Assembly: GCA_947628695.1 (NCBI GenBank)
Contig: CANRAV010000004.1
Location: 57,517 to 121,516 of the forward strand
Direction: 5' to 3'
DNA from: an uncultured Clostridia bacterium
GTDB taxonomy: Bacteria; Bacillota; Clostridia; Oscillospirales; CAG-382
Length of the DNA stretch: 64,000 bases
Below, piece by piece: positions 43,014 to 51,340 of this stretch (positions are counted from its first letter, which is position 1; the number at the start of each line of letters is the position of its first letter). Position numbers and translations under genes: made by a program. The notes beneath the pieces are model-generated. The model saw only the letters and a list, made by a program, of their open reading frames with translations, had not been told where the DNA came from and searched no databases.

Positions 43014-43612
43014 TTGGAACACTCCTTTTTTATCCCCACAATGGCCGTCACTGATTTCGAAGGCGACATTAAAAGGCTTTCGTTAAGCGTAAGGCCTATT
43101 TTTTTGGGGCAGTCAAGCACGGCAAAAATGTCCTTTTGCACTTCGATAGCGAGGTCGCCGTATCCGGGGCTGAAGCGCGGGGTAAGCAAAACCCCGTTTT
43201 CCTTCGCAAATTCGCTGCAAAATGTGTCGCAAAGCGCTTCTATCCTCTCCGTCCCCAAGGCCTGAAAAAGCAGTGCTTTTGCAGGTGATATGCGGCTGTA
43301 TTTTGCTATAAGCCTGTCTATGCCTATGCCAACAGTTGCCGCAAAAACCAAGGCCTTTTTGCAGCCGTCCATATGTGCAGCAAGGTCCTTTGATACGGCA
43401 GAAAAATTGCCGAAGCTGCACAGGCTGCCTTCCGTAAAGAAGTCGGTCGTGCAAAAGCATACGTCGTATTTAAATTCATTTGCCTCTTCAATGCACATAT
43501 CCAAAAGCGCAGCCGTGCTTTCGTCCCTTGTCCTGCAGCCGGCATAGATAAGCGTTTCGCGCCTGTCTATAGGCGGTGGAATTAAAGTCTCTTTTAAAAC
43601 CGTACTGTTCAT
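43010..43612 (-). CDS. Methionine synthase activation-domain protein
   Basis: A 200-residue stand-alone form of the MetH C-terminal activation domain. The signature RFSPGYGDLAIEVQKDIF and GLTLNESLLMSPSKSVTAI is unmistakable. It should bind AdoMet and re-methylate inactive cob(II)alamin. It overlaps metH by 4 nt, so the two are translated together and probably form one complex. Its promoter is at 43643-43671; the 30-nt leader leaves no room for a SAM riboswitch. Confidence 0.9.
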   Translation of the reverse strand: MNSTVLKETLIPPPIDRRETLIYAGCRTRDESTAALLDMCIEEANEFKYDVCFCTTDFFTEGSLCSFGNFSAVSKDLAAHMDGCKKALVFAATVGIGIDRLIAKYSRISPAKALLFQALGTERIEALCDTFCSEFAKENGVLLTPRFSPGYGDLAIEVQKDIFAVLDCPKKIGLTLNESLLMSPSKSVTAIVGIKKECSK

Positions 43613-43642
43613 AACTACCCGCTGTCTTAAAAATTACAGCTT

Positions 43643-43671
43643 ATTATACACCGTAAAGCTGAATATTGCAA
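43643..43671 (-). promoter_or_regulatory. Promoter of the methionine synthase operon
   Basis: Minus strand: TTGCAA (43666-43671), 17 nt, TATAAT (43643-43648). Confidence 0.75.
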
Positions 43672-43673
43672 CA

Positions 43674-43714
43674 ACAAAAACGCACGGCGTAAATTAAAAA
43701 GATACGCCGTGCGT
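43674..43714 (-). terminator. Terminator of spoIVA-ymxH
   Basis: Minus strand: ACGCACGGCGTA, 11-nt loop, TACGCCGTGCGT, TTTTGTTG; a perfect 12-bp stem starting 4 nt after the ymxH stop. Confidence 0.85.
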
Positions 43715-43718
43715 TATA

Positions 43719-43979
43719 CTATTCACGTTTACCGGGCGGAAGCTCCGGTATTCGTACAAGAATTGTATCGTCGCCGATTTTTTCTATGCACTCCCAAGGG
43801 ATACGAAGAGTATTTTTGCTACCGAACAGGTTAAAGCATCTGTTTCCTCCGGGAACTATAAGCTTTGATATTTTTCCCGTCGAAAGGTCTATTTCAAGGT
43901 CGGAAACGTTGCCAAGCCTTCTTCCGCTGCATACGTTTACCACGTCCTTTTCCTTAAGCTTGCTGTATGTGTTTTTCAT
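43719..43979 (-). CDS. ymxH: PRC-barrel protein, YlmC/YmxH family
   Basis: An 86-residue PRC-barrel domain protein (VVNVCSGRRLGNVSDLEIDL, RIPWECIEKIGDDTILV). The YlmC/YmxH family is common in spore formers and linked to sporulation, with unknown biochemistry. The frame is open much further upstream, but the family starts at the MKNTYSKLKEKDVVN methionine, which is ATG 43979, 2 nt after the spoIVA stop. It is in an operon with spoIVA and ends at a strong terminator. Confidence 0.87.
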   Translation of the reverse strand: MKNTYSKLKEKDVVNVCSGRRLGNVSDLEIDLSTGKISKLIVPGGNRCFNLFGSKNTLRIPWECIEKIGDDTILVRIPELPPGKRE

Positions 43980-43981
43980 TT

Positions 43982-45454
43982 TTATAAAAGTATGCAGATA
44001 AGCCCGCCGCTTCCTTCGTTTATTATGCGTTGAAGCGTTTCTGCAAGCTTTTCTCTTGCGTCGGAGGGCATGTGCTCCAGCTTTGCGCAAAGCCCTTCTT
44101 CGATAAGCTCGTACAGCGTTTTTCCGAACATATTGGTTTCCCAAAGCTTTGCGGGATCCTCTTCAAATTCCTTAAGCATAAACTTGACAAGCTCTTCCGA
44201 CTGCGTCTCACTTCCCACAATCGGGTTTACCTCTGTCTTTATGTCCGCGCGTATCATGTGTATAGAAGGTGCCGACGCTTTAAGCTTTACGCCGTATCCG
44301 CCGGGCTGCTTGACGATTTCCGGCTCCTCAAGCGTCAAATCCTCTTTGTCGGGTATTACTATGCCGTAGCCGGTTTCGTTTACGGAATCAAGAGCTGCTT
44401 TCACTTTGTCATAGCTTTTCTTTACGTCCGAAAGGCTGAGAAGCGTTTCGGCAAGGCTTTTGTCGTCGCGGATGTCAAAGCCTCCGCACTCGCCGAGGAT
44501 TTTGTAAAAAACGTTGTTCGGGATTTTTATTTCAACTTTCCCGCAGCCGTCTCCAAGCGAAAGCGAGCTTATCTGAGAGCTTATAACGCCGTCTTCGTCG
44601 ACTGCCGAAAACGCATCTTTGACGTCGCTTATAAGGCAAACGTCGCTTGCGGCCTTTCTTATAAAGCTTTTTATTTTTTTGCGAAGGGGATGCTCCTCTT
44701 CAAGAACCTCTGCCCAGGACGGAACGTATACCCTAAGCTCTTTGACGGGGAAGCGAAAAAGCACGGCTTTAAGTATGCGTTTCACGTCCTCCTCTGTCAT
44801 CTCTATGCAGTTTACGGGTATAACGGCCGCTTTGTAGCTTTTTTCAAGCTCTTCGGCAAGGCGCCTTGTCTCCTCGCTTTTCGGGTATGCCGAGTTCAAC
44901 ACTATTACATAGGGCTTTCCGATTTCATTAAGCTCGTCCGCAACGCGCTTTTCCGCAGGTATGTAGCTTTCACGCGGGATGTCGCTAATTGTCCCGTCGG
45001 TAGTGACCATAAGCCCTATTGTAGCATGCTCTGTAATGACCTTGTATGTACCGGTTTCCGCAGCTTTTTCAAAAGGAACGCCTTCCTTTGACCAAGGAGT
45101 CATTACCATGCGCGGCTCGCCGTTTTCCGTGTGTCCCATTGCCCCGTCTACAAGGTACCCTACGCAGTCGACCATCTTCACACGGAAGGTGACATTGTCC
45201 TCCAGCTGAACCGTCACAGCCTCCTCTGGTATGAACTTCGGTTCAGTCGTCATAACCGTCCTTCCCGAAGCAGACTGCGGCATCTCGTCCCTTGCGCGAA
45301 GCTTTACGTCATCGTTGTCGATGTTGGGAAGCACAAGCGTTTCCATTATTCTTTTAAGAAGTGTGGACTTTCCCGTCCTGACGGGTCCTACAACACCAAT
45401 ATAAATATCTCCGCCGGTGCGCTCTGCTATATCCCTATAGATACTGCTTTCCAT
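43982..45454 (-). CDS. spoIVA: Stage IV sporulation protein A (spore coat morphogenetic ATPase)
   Basis: A 490-residue cytoskeletal ATPase forming the basement layer of the spore coat on the outer forespore membrane in the mother cell. Walker A GPVRTGKSTL is near residue 24, the VDCVGYLVDGAMGH switch region and the C-terminal GSGGLICILL end are typical. Length matches the B. subtilis protein (492). Its presence shows the host can sporulate or descends from a sporulating line. Promoter would be sigma-E; I did not find a clear match. Confidence 0.96.
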   Translation of the reverse strand: MESSIYRDIAERTGGDIYIGVVGPVRTGKSTLLKRIMETLVLPNIDNDDVKLRARDEMPQSASGRTVMTTEPKFIPEEAVTVQLEDNVTFRVKMVDCVGYLVDGAMGHTENGEPRMVMTPWSKEGVPFEKAAETGTYKVITEHATIGLMVTTDGTISDIPRESYIPAEKRVADELNEIGKPYVIVLNSAYPKSEETRRLAEELEKSYKAAVIPVNCIEMTEEDVKRILKAVLFRFPVKELRVYVPSWAEVLEEEHPLRKKIKSFIRKAASDVCLISDVKDAFSAVDEDGVISSQISSLSLGDGCGKVEIKIPNNVFYKILGECGGFDIRDDKSLAETLLSLSDVKKSYDKVKAALDSVNETGYGIVIPDKEDLTLEEPEIVKQPGGYGVKLKASAPSIHMIRADIKTEVNPIVGSETQSEELVKFMLKEFEEDPAKLWETNMFGKTLYELIEEGLCAKLEHMPSDAREKLAETLQRIINEGSGGLICILL

Positions 45455-45523
45455 AAAAACCTCCGATGTGTGCTTTTTTGTTTAATCAGTATGAAAAGCA
45501 AGACTAAAATATGCAGACACAAG

Positions 45524-45552
45524 AAAAACGGAAGCGCAAAGCCTCCGTTTTT
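45524..45552 (-). terminator. Terminator of the 45569-46929 genes
   Basis: AAAAACGGA, 11-nt loop, TCCGTTTTT; works on the minus strand 17 nt after the stop at 45569. Confidence 0.7.
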
Positions 45553-45568
45553 CAGCTGTTGTTTAAAT

Positions 45569-46597
45569 TTATTGCCCCGGCGTATCAAAAGGCAGGGAAG
45601 GGTCGAAGGGCGAAAGGAGAGAAGCTACCGAAGAATGAGCTCCACCGATATCCACCTTTATTTTGTAATAAAGCTTCTGCTTTGCACCGCCCGCAAAGGT
45701 TACGGGGCCTGTTTTTATCCCTCCGGCGTCAAGCACGGAAATATATCTTTGAACCTTGTTTACAAAGCTTTTTGCCGTTTCCTCGCTTCCTATAACCACT
45801 GTATATCCTATATAAGGAGCAGCCTCTTCGCCGATCTCTGCGGTAATTTTTCCAATACCGCTTCCGACCTCTGTTGCATAAATGTTGAAGTTGTCTGTGG
45901 CAAATGACCCGCGCAAAAGGGCAGTAAGCTTGTTTACGGTTTCTTCGCTTAAAGTGCTTACAATACAGCCGGTGACATTTTCGTTTACAACGCCGTTTTT
46001 GTAAACAAGCTGCGCCTTCTCGCCACTTCTGTATACAAGGGCAGTGTCACGGGCATAGGTCCCGTCAAAGGGGCAAAAGTAAAGATTTCCGGCTTCAATT
46101 TCATCAGCCACAAAGTTATTGTCTATGACGTTTTCGATTTCTTTCCCGGCCTTCATATAGCCCCAGGGCGTGCCGTTGATAGGCGTATTTGAGAATATAA
46201 GCACGGCAGCAAATACAACGGAAAGGGGAATATACCACCAATTCTTTTTGCCGGCTTTAATAGCCTTTTTTGCAAAAAAGACAAAAACGCAGGCAAGGAG
46301 CGAGACAACAGCCGCATACAGCGGAACAAAGACAGAAAAGCCTATCGGTGACGAACCCCACCTTTCCGGTTTGTCAACAGAAAACGTAAACAGATATGTT
46401 GTCAAAAAGACAAGCGGCGGCAGCCAAATGTACTTGTCAACTAAAAATCCCGCAGCCGCCGTGCACAAGGCTATAAGCGGAAAGCAGGCTGCAAGCCCGC
46501 GCGACGGCAGGGAAAAGTAACACCCGACCGAAGTCAAAACAACGGACAAAATAATTGCCGGTATGCCTTTCCTTAAAAATTCTCGTATTTTTTTCAT
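45569..46597 (-). CDS. Polytopic membrane protein with extracytoplasmic domain, unknown function
   Basis: A 342-residue protein that I do not recognise. Four or five transmembrane helices fill the first ~150 residues (AIILSVVLTSVGCYFSL, FPLIALCTAAAGFLV, a PLVFLTTYLFTF helix, a VPLYAAVVSLLACVFVFFA helix, a WWYIPLSVVFAAVLIFS helix); the remaining ~190 are a soluble domain outside the membrane, rich in beta strands. The start overlaps the RNHCP gene by 4 nt, so they are coupled. Confidence 0.65.
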   Translation of the reverse strand: MKKIREFLRKGIPAIILSVVLTSVGCYFSLPSRGLAACFPLIALCTAAAGFLVDKYIWLPPLVFLTTYLFTFSVDKPERWGSSPIGFSVFVPLYAAVVSLLACVFVFFAKKAIKAGKKNWWYIPLSVVFAAVLIFSNTPINGTPWGYMKAGKEIENVIDNNFVADEIEAGNLYFCPFDGTYARDTALVYRSGEKAQLVYKNGVVNENVTGCIVSTLSEETVNKLTALLRGSFATDNFNIYATEVGSGIGKITAEIGEEAAPYIGYTVVIGSEETAKSFVNKVQRYISVLDAGGIKTGPVTFAGGAKQKLYYKIKVDIGGAHSSVASLLSPFDPSLPFDTPGQ

Positions 46598-46929
46598 TTT
46601 CTTTCCTTCCCGAACTTCGGTATGTTGTAGGGATTAGTGTACGAAATCAGAAGGCTTTTGTCGTCATCCGACGCGCATTTGTTTTTTGAAACTTTTCCGC
46701 ACACGGAACATTTATGCGTTATCACATAGCCATGCTTCGCATCGGGCACTACTGCCGCAGGGTACATTATGCCGCCGCATTCACAGGCCCTGTCGCCCGG
46801 ATTGACGTCAACATGAAGGGACGCAAGGCAGTGCGGACAGTGATTGCGCGAGCTGTAGCCAAGGGGTTTTACCTCTTTGCCGCAGGACTTGCAGATAAAA
46901 CCGCTGTCGTTTTTAGTAAAAGTTTTCAA
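46594..46929 (-). CDS. RNHCP-domain zinc-binding protein
   Basis: A 111-residue protein with the RNHCP motif (SSRNHCPHCLASLH) and further CxxC pairs (CKSCGK, CECGG, CSVCGK), forming two zinc ribbons. The RNHCP family is widespread in Firmicutes and uncharacterised; nucleic-acid binding is likely. It heads a two-gene unit with the membrane protein downstream. Confidence 0.83.
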   Translation of the reverse strand: MKTFTKNDSGFICKSCGKEVKPLGYSSRNHCPHCLASLHVDVNPGDRACECGGIMYPAAVVPDAKHGYVITHKCSVCGKVSKNKCASDDDKSLLISYTNPYNIPKFGKERK

Positions 46930-46968
46930 AACCGCTGCAGCATCCTTCCGCCAACCGATAAAAAACGG

Positions 46969-46996
46969 TTGATTTTTTTCTCAATTCGATTATAAT
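46969..46996 (+). promoter_or_regulatory. Promoter of the yqhQ-prmC-ruvX operon
   Basis: TTGATT (46969-46974), 16 nt, TATAAT (46991-46996); a second TATAAT at 47001-47006 is an alternative. Confidence 0.6.
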
Positions 46997-47056
46997 ATAT
47001 TATAATACGGTTTATATATTTTTTCAAGTGGCAATATCGCGGAAAGGAGCAACGAA

Positions 47057-48091
47057 ATGTCCAAAAAAGAAAAAAAGAAAAAAAATCCCCGCTTGGGCAC
47101 CGTTGGCGGACAGGCGCTTATAGAAGGCGTGATGATGAAGTCCAAAAACAGGATAGCGCTTGCGGTAAGAAGATATGACGATAAAAGGATAGTGGCAAGG
47201 GCAAAGGACTACCAAACGCTTCGCCAAAGGCACAAATGGATAAATATCCCCATACTGCGCGGGGTTGTAAACTTTGTGGAAACACTTATTATGTCCTTTT
47301 CCACAATGACGGAGGCAACGGACATGCTGGGTCTTGAAGAGGAGGAACCGGGCAGGTTCGAAAAATGGCTTAACAAGGTCTTCGGCAAGTCGCTTATGAC
47401 GTTTATTTCGTTTATCGCCATGCTTTTAGGCGTAGGCCTTGCCTTTGCGCTGTTTTTCTATTTTCCTTTGTGGATAGTCGACATGCTTAAAAGGGTAGTA
47501 AATTTCGGCAAGGTCGTTCAAAGCGTTTTAGAGGGCGTTATAAAAATAGCAATATTTATTCTTTATATCGCCGCTACCTCGCTGCTTAAGGATATACGCC
47601 GTACATACCAATATCACGGGGCAGAGCATAAAAGCATATTCTGCTACGAAAAGGGTCTTGACCTTACGGTTGAAAACGTTAAAAAGCAAAGCCGTTTTCA
47701 CCCCCGCTGCGGCACATCGTTTATATTTGTTGTGCTTATTATATCCATTTTGGGTACGGCTGTTCTATATTCGCTTATAGATTTTCATTCTCTTTGGCTG
47801 CGCATTCTCGCAAAAATAATTATTTTGCCGCTTCTTGTGGGCATAAGCTACGAGTTTATTATGTACGCAGGGAAGCACGAAAACGTCCTTACGCGCATCC
47901 TTTCCGCCCCCGGGCTTTGGATGCAGAGGCTTACCACAAGGGAGCCTGACGGTGAAATAATAGAAGCCGCTATAGTTTCTTTGAAAACTGCTCTTATTGA
48001 AGAGTTCCCGGATTTTGAGGTGCCCTTCGAAGAGGGCTACGACATTCACGGCAAGATAAAGAAGGACGAAAGCAAAGAGGTCAAAGAATGA
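47057..48091 (+). CDS. DUF1385 (YqhQ-like) membrane protein
   Basis: A 344-residue membrane protein of the YqhQ family. Visible: GGQALIEGVMMKSKNRIALAVR at the start, RHKWINIPILRGVVNFVE, membrane helices near 110-140, 170-190 and 215-265, and the family motif YHGAEHKSIFCYEKG before HPRCGTSFIF. In Clostridia this gene often precedes prmC, as here. Molecular role is not established. AAAGGAG precedes the ATG. Confidence 0.87.
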   Translation: MSKKEKKKKNPRLGTVGGQALIEGVMMKSKNRIALAVRRYDDKRIVARAKDYQTLRQRHKWINIPILRGVVNFVETLIMSFSTMTEATDMLGLEEEEPGRFEKWLNKVFGKSLMTFISFIAMLLGVGLAFALFFYFPLWIVDMLKRVVNFGKVVQSVLEGVIKIAIFILYIAATSLLKDIRRTYQYHGAEHKSIFCYEKGLDLTVENVKKQSRFHPRCGTSFIFVVLIISILGTAVLYSLIDFHSLWLRILAKIIILPLLVGISYEFIMYAGKHENVLTRILSAPGLWMQRLTTREPDGEIIEAAIVSLKTALIEEFPDFEVPFEEGYDIHGKIKKDESKEVKE

Positions 48092-48945
48092 CTGTAAGAG
48101 AGTGCAGAGATCAGACAAGGGAGATATTGCAGCCCGTTCTCGGCGACGATACGGCAACAGCGGTTGACATAATGCTTGCGCATTACTTGGGGATAGAGCG
48201 CGGCGTTCTTTTGACGCGCCTTGATGCCGAGGCACCGCAGGGACTTCCGTACATTCTTGGAGACGCAGTAAACAAGCTTGGTGCGGGGGTGCCCATGCAG
48301 TACATTCTCGGAAGCTGTTGGTTTTACGGCTTGGAGGTAAAGGTCGGCCCGGGGTGCTTTATACCGCGCAGCGACACGGAGATTCTTGCCAAAGCCGCCA
48401 TAGCATTACTGATAGACGGAGGAAGCTTTGTGGAGCTTTGCGCAGGCAGCGGCTGTGTTTCAATGGCAATAGCCGAAAACGTAAAGGGCGTACGCGGTGC
48501 AGCTGCAGAGCTTTCGCTTAAAGCTCTTGAGTACACTGAGGCAAATCTGGAAAAGTATCCCAACATAAAGGTCAAGCGCGTTGACGTGCTTGACCCGGAC
48601 GAGCTTTCGGCCCTTCGCGACGAGTGGGGTGACGGCTTTGACCTTCTTGTGTGCAACCCGCCTTATATACCGACTGCGGACATAGCGAATCTGGCAATAC
48701 AGGTTCAATACGAGCCGGAGACGGCGCTTGACGGCGGCGAAAACGGGCTTAAATACTACAGATACATTATTGCAAACGCCGACCTTATAATGAAAAACAA
48801 ACACCGTATACTTTTTGAAGTCGGCATCGGTCAGGCGCCGCTTGTTGCGGAAATGCTTCGCGTTATGGGTTATTCCGTCGCCGTATTTAAGGATTTGGGC
48901 GGGATAGAGCGCGTTGTCCTCGGCGAAAGGGCGCTTGAAATATGA
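48088..48945 (+). CDS. prmC: Peptide chain release factor N5-glutamine methyltransferase
   Basis: A 285-residue AdoMet methyltransferase that modifies the GGQ glutamine of RF1 and RF2. FVELCAGSGCVSMAIAEN is the AdoMet-binding motif I; the catalytic VCNPPYIPT is intact; the N-terminal ~75 residues are the helical factor-binding domain. It overlaps yqhQ by 4 nt and ruvX by 4 nt. Confidence 0.93.
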   Translation: MTVRECRDQTREILQPVLGDDTATAVDIMLAHYLGIERGVLLTRLDAEAPQGLPYILGDAVNKLGAGVPMQYILGSCWFYGLEVKVGPGCFIPRSDTEILAKAAIALLIDGGSFVELCAGSGCVSMAIAENVKGVRGAAAELSLKALEYTEANLEKYPNIKVKRVDVLDPDELSALRDEWGDGFDLLVCNPPYIPTADIANLAIQVQYEPETALDGGENGLKYYRYIIANADLIMKNKHRILFEVGIGQAPLVAEMLRVMGYSVAVFKDLGGIERVVLGERALEI

Positions 48946-49361
48946 AGTACATAGGTGTTGACTACGGCGACGCACGCGTCGGCATTGCTTCTTCCGACTT
49001 CGGCGGAGTTATAGCAAGCGCAGTGTGTACAGTAAAGGTAAAGGGAATTGAAGAAGCCTCGAAAAAGGTCGCGGAGAAGGCGCGCGAGCTTGGCGGTGAG
49101 GCGTTTGTCGTAGGGCTTCCGAAAACCACGGAGGGGAAAGAGGAATACCGCGTTGCGCGCACGCGCCGTTTCTCGGAGCTGCTGCAGGCCGAAAGCGGGC
49201 TTACCGTAGAGTTTTACGACGAGCGTTTTACCTCTGCTGAGGCTGTTCGCTATCTCACCGAAGGCGGTGTGTACGGCTCTAAAAGAAAGGGCGTTTTGGA
49301 CGCAGTTTCGGCGCAGATAATACTGCAGTCTTATCTTGACAGCAAAAAAAGGGGTGTGTGA
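48942..49361 (+). CDS. ruvX: Holliday-junction resolvase-like RuvX/YqgF
   Basis: A 139-residue RNase H-fold protein. GVDYGDARVGIASSD holds the first catalytic Asp, VVGLPKTTEG and YDERFTSAEA supply the others, and VLDAVSAQIILQSYLD is the C-terminal motif. The family acts in 16S rRNA 5' maturation and perhaps recombination. It overlaps prmC by 4 nt. Confidence 0.92.
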   Translation: MKYIGVDYGDARVGIASSDFGGVIASAVCTVKVKGIEEASKKVAEKARELGGEAFVVGLPKTTEGKEEYRVARTRRFSELLQAESGLTVEFYDERFTSAEAVRYLTEGGVYGSKRKGVLDAVSAQIILQSYLDSKKRGV

Positions 49362-49362
49362 T

Positions 49363-49617
49363 TTGAAACGCCTGTTTCCTCTTAACCGTTCGGCAGTGAA
49401 CCCCTTCTTTTTAGCATCTCTCACGCTTTCGTATTTGTGCCTGCCGATATTTGCCTATGTCTTTACGTACCTTGTATGCGGCTTTTTTCCGTCCGTAAGC
49501 GAGTATGTTCGGCGTGTGTGCTCCGGCGCTGCATTTTTGCTTCTCTCTATATACAGCATTACAGGTGCAGTACTTATGAACATAGACTATTTTAAGAAAA
49601 AAAGAAACAAGCAATAG
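49363..49617 (+). CDS. Small two-helix membrane protein, unknown function
   Basis: An 84-residue protein starting at TTG 49363, with GGGGTG upstream. Two transmembrane helices are visible (FLASLTLSYLCLPIFAYVF and a AAFLLLSIYSITGAVL helix), and the end is very basic (FKKKRNKQ). No family recognised. It closes the yqhQ operon, 1 nt after ruvX. Confidence 0.6.
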   Translation: MKRLFPLNRSAVNPFFLASLTLSYLCLPIFAYVFTYLVCGFFPSVSEYVRRVCSGAAFLLLSIYSITGAVLMNIDYFKKKRNKQ

Positions 49618-49638
49618 CCTTTTACTTAAAATTAGCTA

Positions 49639-49667
49639 TTGACAAGAAGTGCATTTTGTTGTACAAT
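49639..49667 (+). promoter_or_regulatory. Promoter of tRNA-Leu
   Basis: Consensus TTGACA (49639-49644), 17 nt, TACAAT (49662-49667), 39 nt before the mature 5' end. A GGGGCTTACGCCCC hairpin lies in between. Confidence 0.8.
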
Positions 49668-49705
49668 ATCAAAGGCTTCGGGGCTTACGCCCCTAAAAAT
49701 AAAAC

Positions 49706-49792
49706 GCGGGTATGGCGGAATTGGCAGACGCGCTAGATTCAGGTTCTAGTGGGGGCAACTCTGTACAGGTTCAAGTCCTGCTACCCGCACCA
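49706..49792 (+). tRNA. tRNA-Leu (anticodon CAG)
   Basis: Acceptor GCGGGTA/TACCCGC, long variable arm (GTGGGGGCAACTCTGTAC region), anticodon loop TTCAGGT with anticodon CAG, T loop GTTCAAGTC, encoded CCA. The chromosome/element boundary lies just downstream, so the 3' end is the probable integration target. Confidence 0.95.
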
Positions 49793-49795
49793 TAA
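49770..49795 (+). other. Probable left attachment site (attL) of the integrative element
   Basis: The 3' end of tRNA-Leu is a common tyrosine-integrase target, and mobile-element genes begin right after it while chromosomal genes end right before. The second copy (attR) is not within the window, so the exact repeat cannot be shown here. Confidence 0.4.
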
Positions 49796-49818
49796 GAGGG
49801 CAACAAAAAAGATGCCCA

Positions 49819-49857
49819 GCGAAAAACCTCGATTTTATCGGGGTTTTTCGCATTTTT
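49819..49857 (+). terminator. Terminator after tRNA-Leu
   Basis: GCGAAAAACCTCGAT, TTT loop, ATCGGGGTTTTTCGC and ATTTTT; a 15-bp stem with one mismatch. Confidence 0.85.
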
Positions 49858-50000
49858 AAGGAGAAATTTTTCAAGAGTATTTTGTAGATGCCAAAGGGCA
49901 AAAATCATATTCTGTAACCATTCGAACCGGCACAATTCAAAAACAAGCAAGAAACAATCGTATATTTCACTTTTATGCCAATCGTTTTGAGACGCATCAG
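49858..50000 (+). other. Coding-like stretch without a canonical start
   Basis: After AAGGAG at 49859-49864 a frame beginning at ATT reads FQEYFVDAKGQKSYSVTIRT and on through RNNRIFHFYANRFETHQ. Its composition looks like protein, but no ATG, GTG or TTG opens it. It may be the broken end of an element gene, a gene with an ATT start, or chance. Confidence 0.25.
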
Positions 50001-50025
50001 CGTCCGAAACGGTTGGCTTTTTTTA
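49978..50025 (+). terminator. Strong hairpin terminator at the element's left end
   Basis: CCAATCGTTTTGAGACGC and GCGTCCGAAACGGTTGG around ATCA, then CTTTTTTT. A related CGTTTCGGGA/TCCCGAAACG inverted repeat occurs at 54990-55050. Confidence 0.75.
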
Positions 50026-50049
50026 TTTCATCAGAAAGGATATCCCGCC

Positions 50050-50748
50050 ATGCTTTACACAGAACCTCTCTCTTTTCGAGAGTTAGACCGCCTCATGCGA
50101 AGCGTCCCCAATTTTGCTCCGCGCAGTCATGGAATCGTTGTTATCCGCAAGCAGGAGTACACCGCCAAAGACTGTGACTGTCGCTACTGCCCTCACTACT
50201 CCGGCAGAGGAAAAACCCGCTGTGCCCTCGACCACTGCGACTGCGTTGCAGAGCGGATCATTGCCGGAGCCGCCACCTATCGGGAAGCCATTGCCGAAAC
50301 CATGTCGGCCATCCACTACGCGCCGCTTGTGCGGCGAGTCGATCGACTACTCAAGGAAAGCGAGGAAACACCTATGAACTACCGAAACGAAAAACACCGC
50401 ATCGTTTTTACCGAGACGATCAAGCGCATGAACCGAAAGAACAAGGCGCTCATGGCGGCGCTGTATCTGTTGACCGCAGACTTTACCCTGTGGAGTTGCG
50501 TCAAATACGCCGTCGTCAACAATGTCATTTGTTTCGAGCAGGTACGCCTGCGCGGGACGAATACGAACAGCTACCCGCTGTTCTGTGCGGCAAAGGACTT
50601 GTATCTCGGCACAAAGCATTTGACGGTCAGCGACCTTGCCGATGCCGAGCTGATTCCACCGAAGGTGTTCGCCCTGATCTGCAACGCTATGGCCATCCGT
50701 CGCTTCGGTCTTGGAGCGATCCAATATGAGGTGACGGGAGGAATGTGA
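50050..50748 (+). CDS. Element-borne conserved protein with Cys cluster, unknown function
   Basis: A 232-residue protein of a family I associate only with integrative elements of gut Clostridia. Residues about 35-65 hold a cysteine cluster (CDCRYCPHYSGRGKTRC then LDHCDC) that could bind zinc; the second half (YRNEKHRIVFTETIKRMNRK, FCAAKDLYLGTKHLTVSDLA, LIPPKVFALICNAMAIRRFG) is a separate helical domain with an internal methionine, and may be a fused second gene. AAAGGA precedes the ATG. Four nt before the next gene. Confidence 0.6.
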   Translation: MLYTEPLSFRELDRLMRSVPNFAPRSHGIVVIRKQEYTAKDCDCRYCPHYSGRGKTRCALDHCDCVAERIIAGAATYREAIAETMSAIHYAPLVRRVDRLLKESEETPMNYRNEKHRIVFTETIKRMNRKNKALMAALYLLTADFTLWSCVKYAVVNNVICFEQVRLRGTNTNSYPLFCAAKDLYLGTKHLTVSDLADAELIPPKVFALICNAMAIRRFGLGAIQYEVTGGM

Positions 50749-50751
50749 CGG

Positions 50752-51333
50752 ATGAGCGCGGAAGAAAAATATCCTCTGCTGATCGGGCATTCCCTTGCGG
50801 GAAGAACACGGCTTCACAGTATAGAGGAAGTTGCGAATTTCATCAGCGTTTACGGTCAGTATGACGATCTTACGATCACGCAAAAGGACGGCACTCCGTT
50901 TCTGAACACTTTCGGCATCTATATCGACAAAATTGCGGATATGGAATATCGGGAGGAACTGCTCAAGGTGCTGATCCCAATGCAGAGGGAAATTGAGAAA
51001 GAAAACATTCAAGATAGAAAGGGAGATTTCAGCATGAACGAATGGGAACGACTGCATCGGCAGGCAGAACACTACAAGGAAGCCTATCCGCCCGGAACGA
51101 GGATTTTGCTTCTGCACATGGGAGATGATCCCCGACCGGTGGAGGACAATATGCGCGGAACGGTCAGGTTCGTTGATGATATGGGAACGGTATTCTGTGC
51201 CTTCGACAACGGACGCTCCCTCGGTCTGTGTCCCGGCGAGGATTCCTTCCGCAAGCTGACCGATGAGGAACTGGCTGAGGAACAGGGCGAAGGTATGACC
51301 GAGGAAGAAAGCGGCCCGGTCATGGGAATGTGA
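50752..51333 (+). CDS. DUF4314-domain element protein
   Basis: A 193-residue protein. The C-terminal ~95 residues match DUF4314 (YPPGTRILLLHMGDDPRPVE, RGTVRFVDDMGTVFCAFDNG), a short SH3-like domain common in Tn1549-type elements; the first ~80 residues form a separate domain (SIEEVANFISVYGQYDDL). Its acidic end TEEESGPVMGM resembles that of the next protein (DMGPVMQM), a feature shared by several genes of this element. Function unknown. Confidence 0.72.
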   Translation: MSAEEKYPLLIGHSLAGRTRLHSIEEVANFISVYGQYDDLTITQKDGTPFLNTFGIYIDKIADMEYREELLKVLIPMQREIEKENIQDRKGDFSMNEWERLHRQAEHYKEAYPPGTRILLLHMGDDPRPVEDNMRGTVRFVDDMGTVFCAFDNGRSLGLCPGEDSFRKLTDEELAEEQGEGMTEEESGPVMGM

Positions 51334-51340
51334 GGCGCCT

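Noticed and set aside
43613..43718. SAM riboswitch before the methionine synthase operon
   Set aside because: The leader between the -10 box and the start is about 30 nt, and no multi-helix structure is present.
44030..45091. 353-residue open frame on the + strand
   Set aside because: Antisense shadow of spoIVA.
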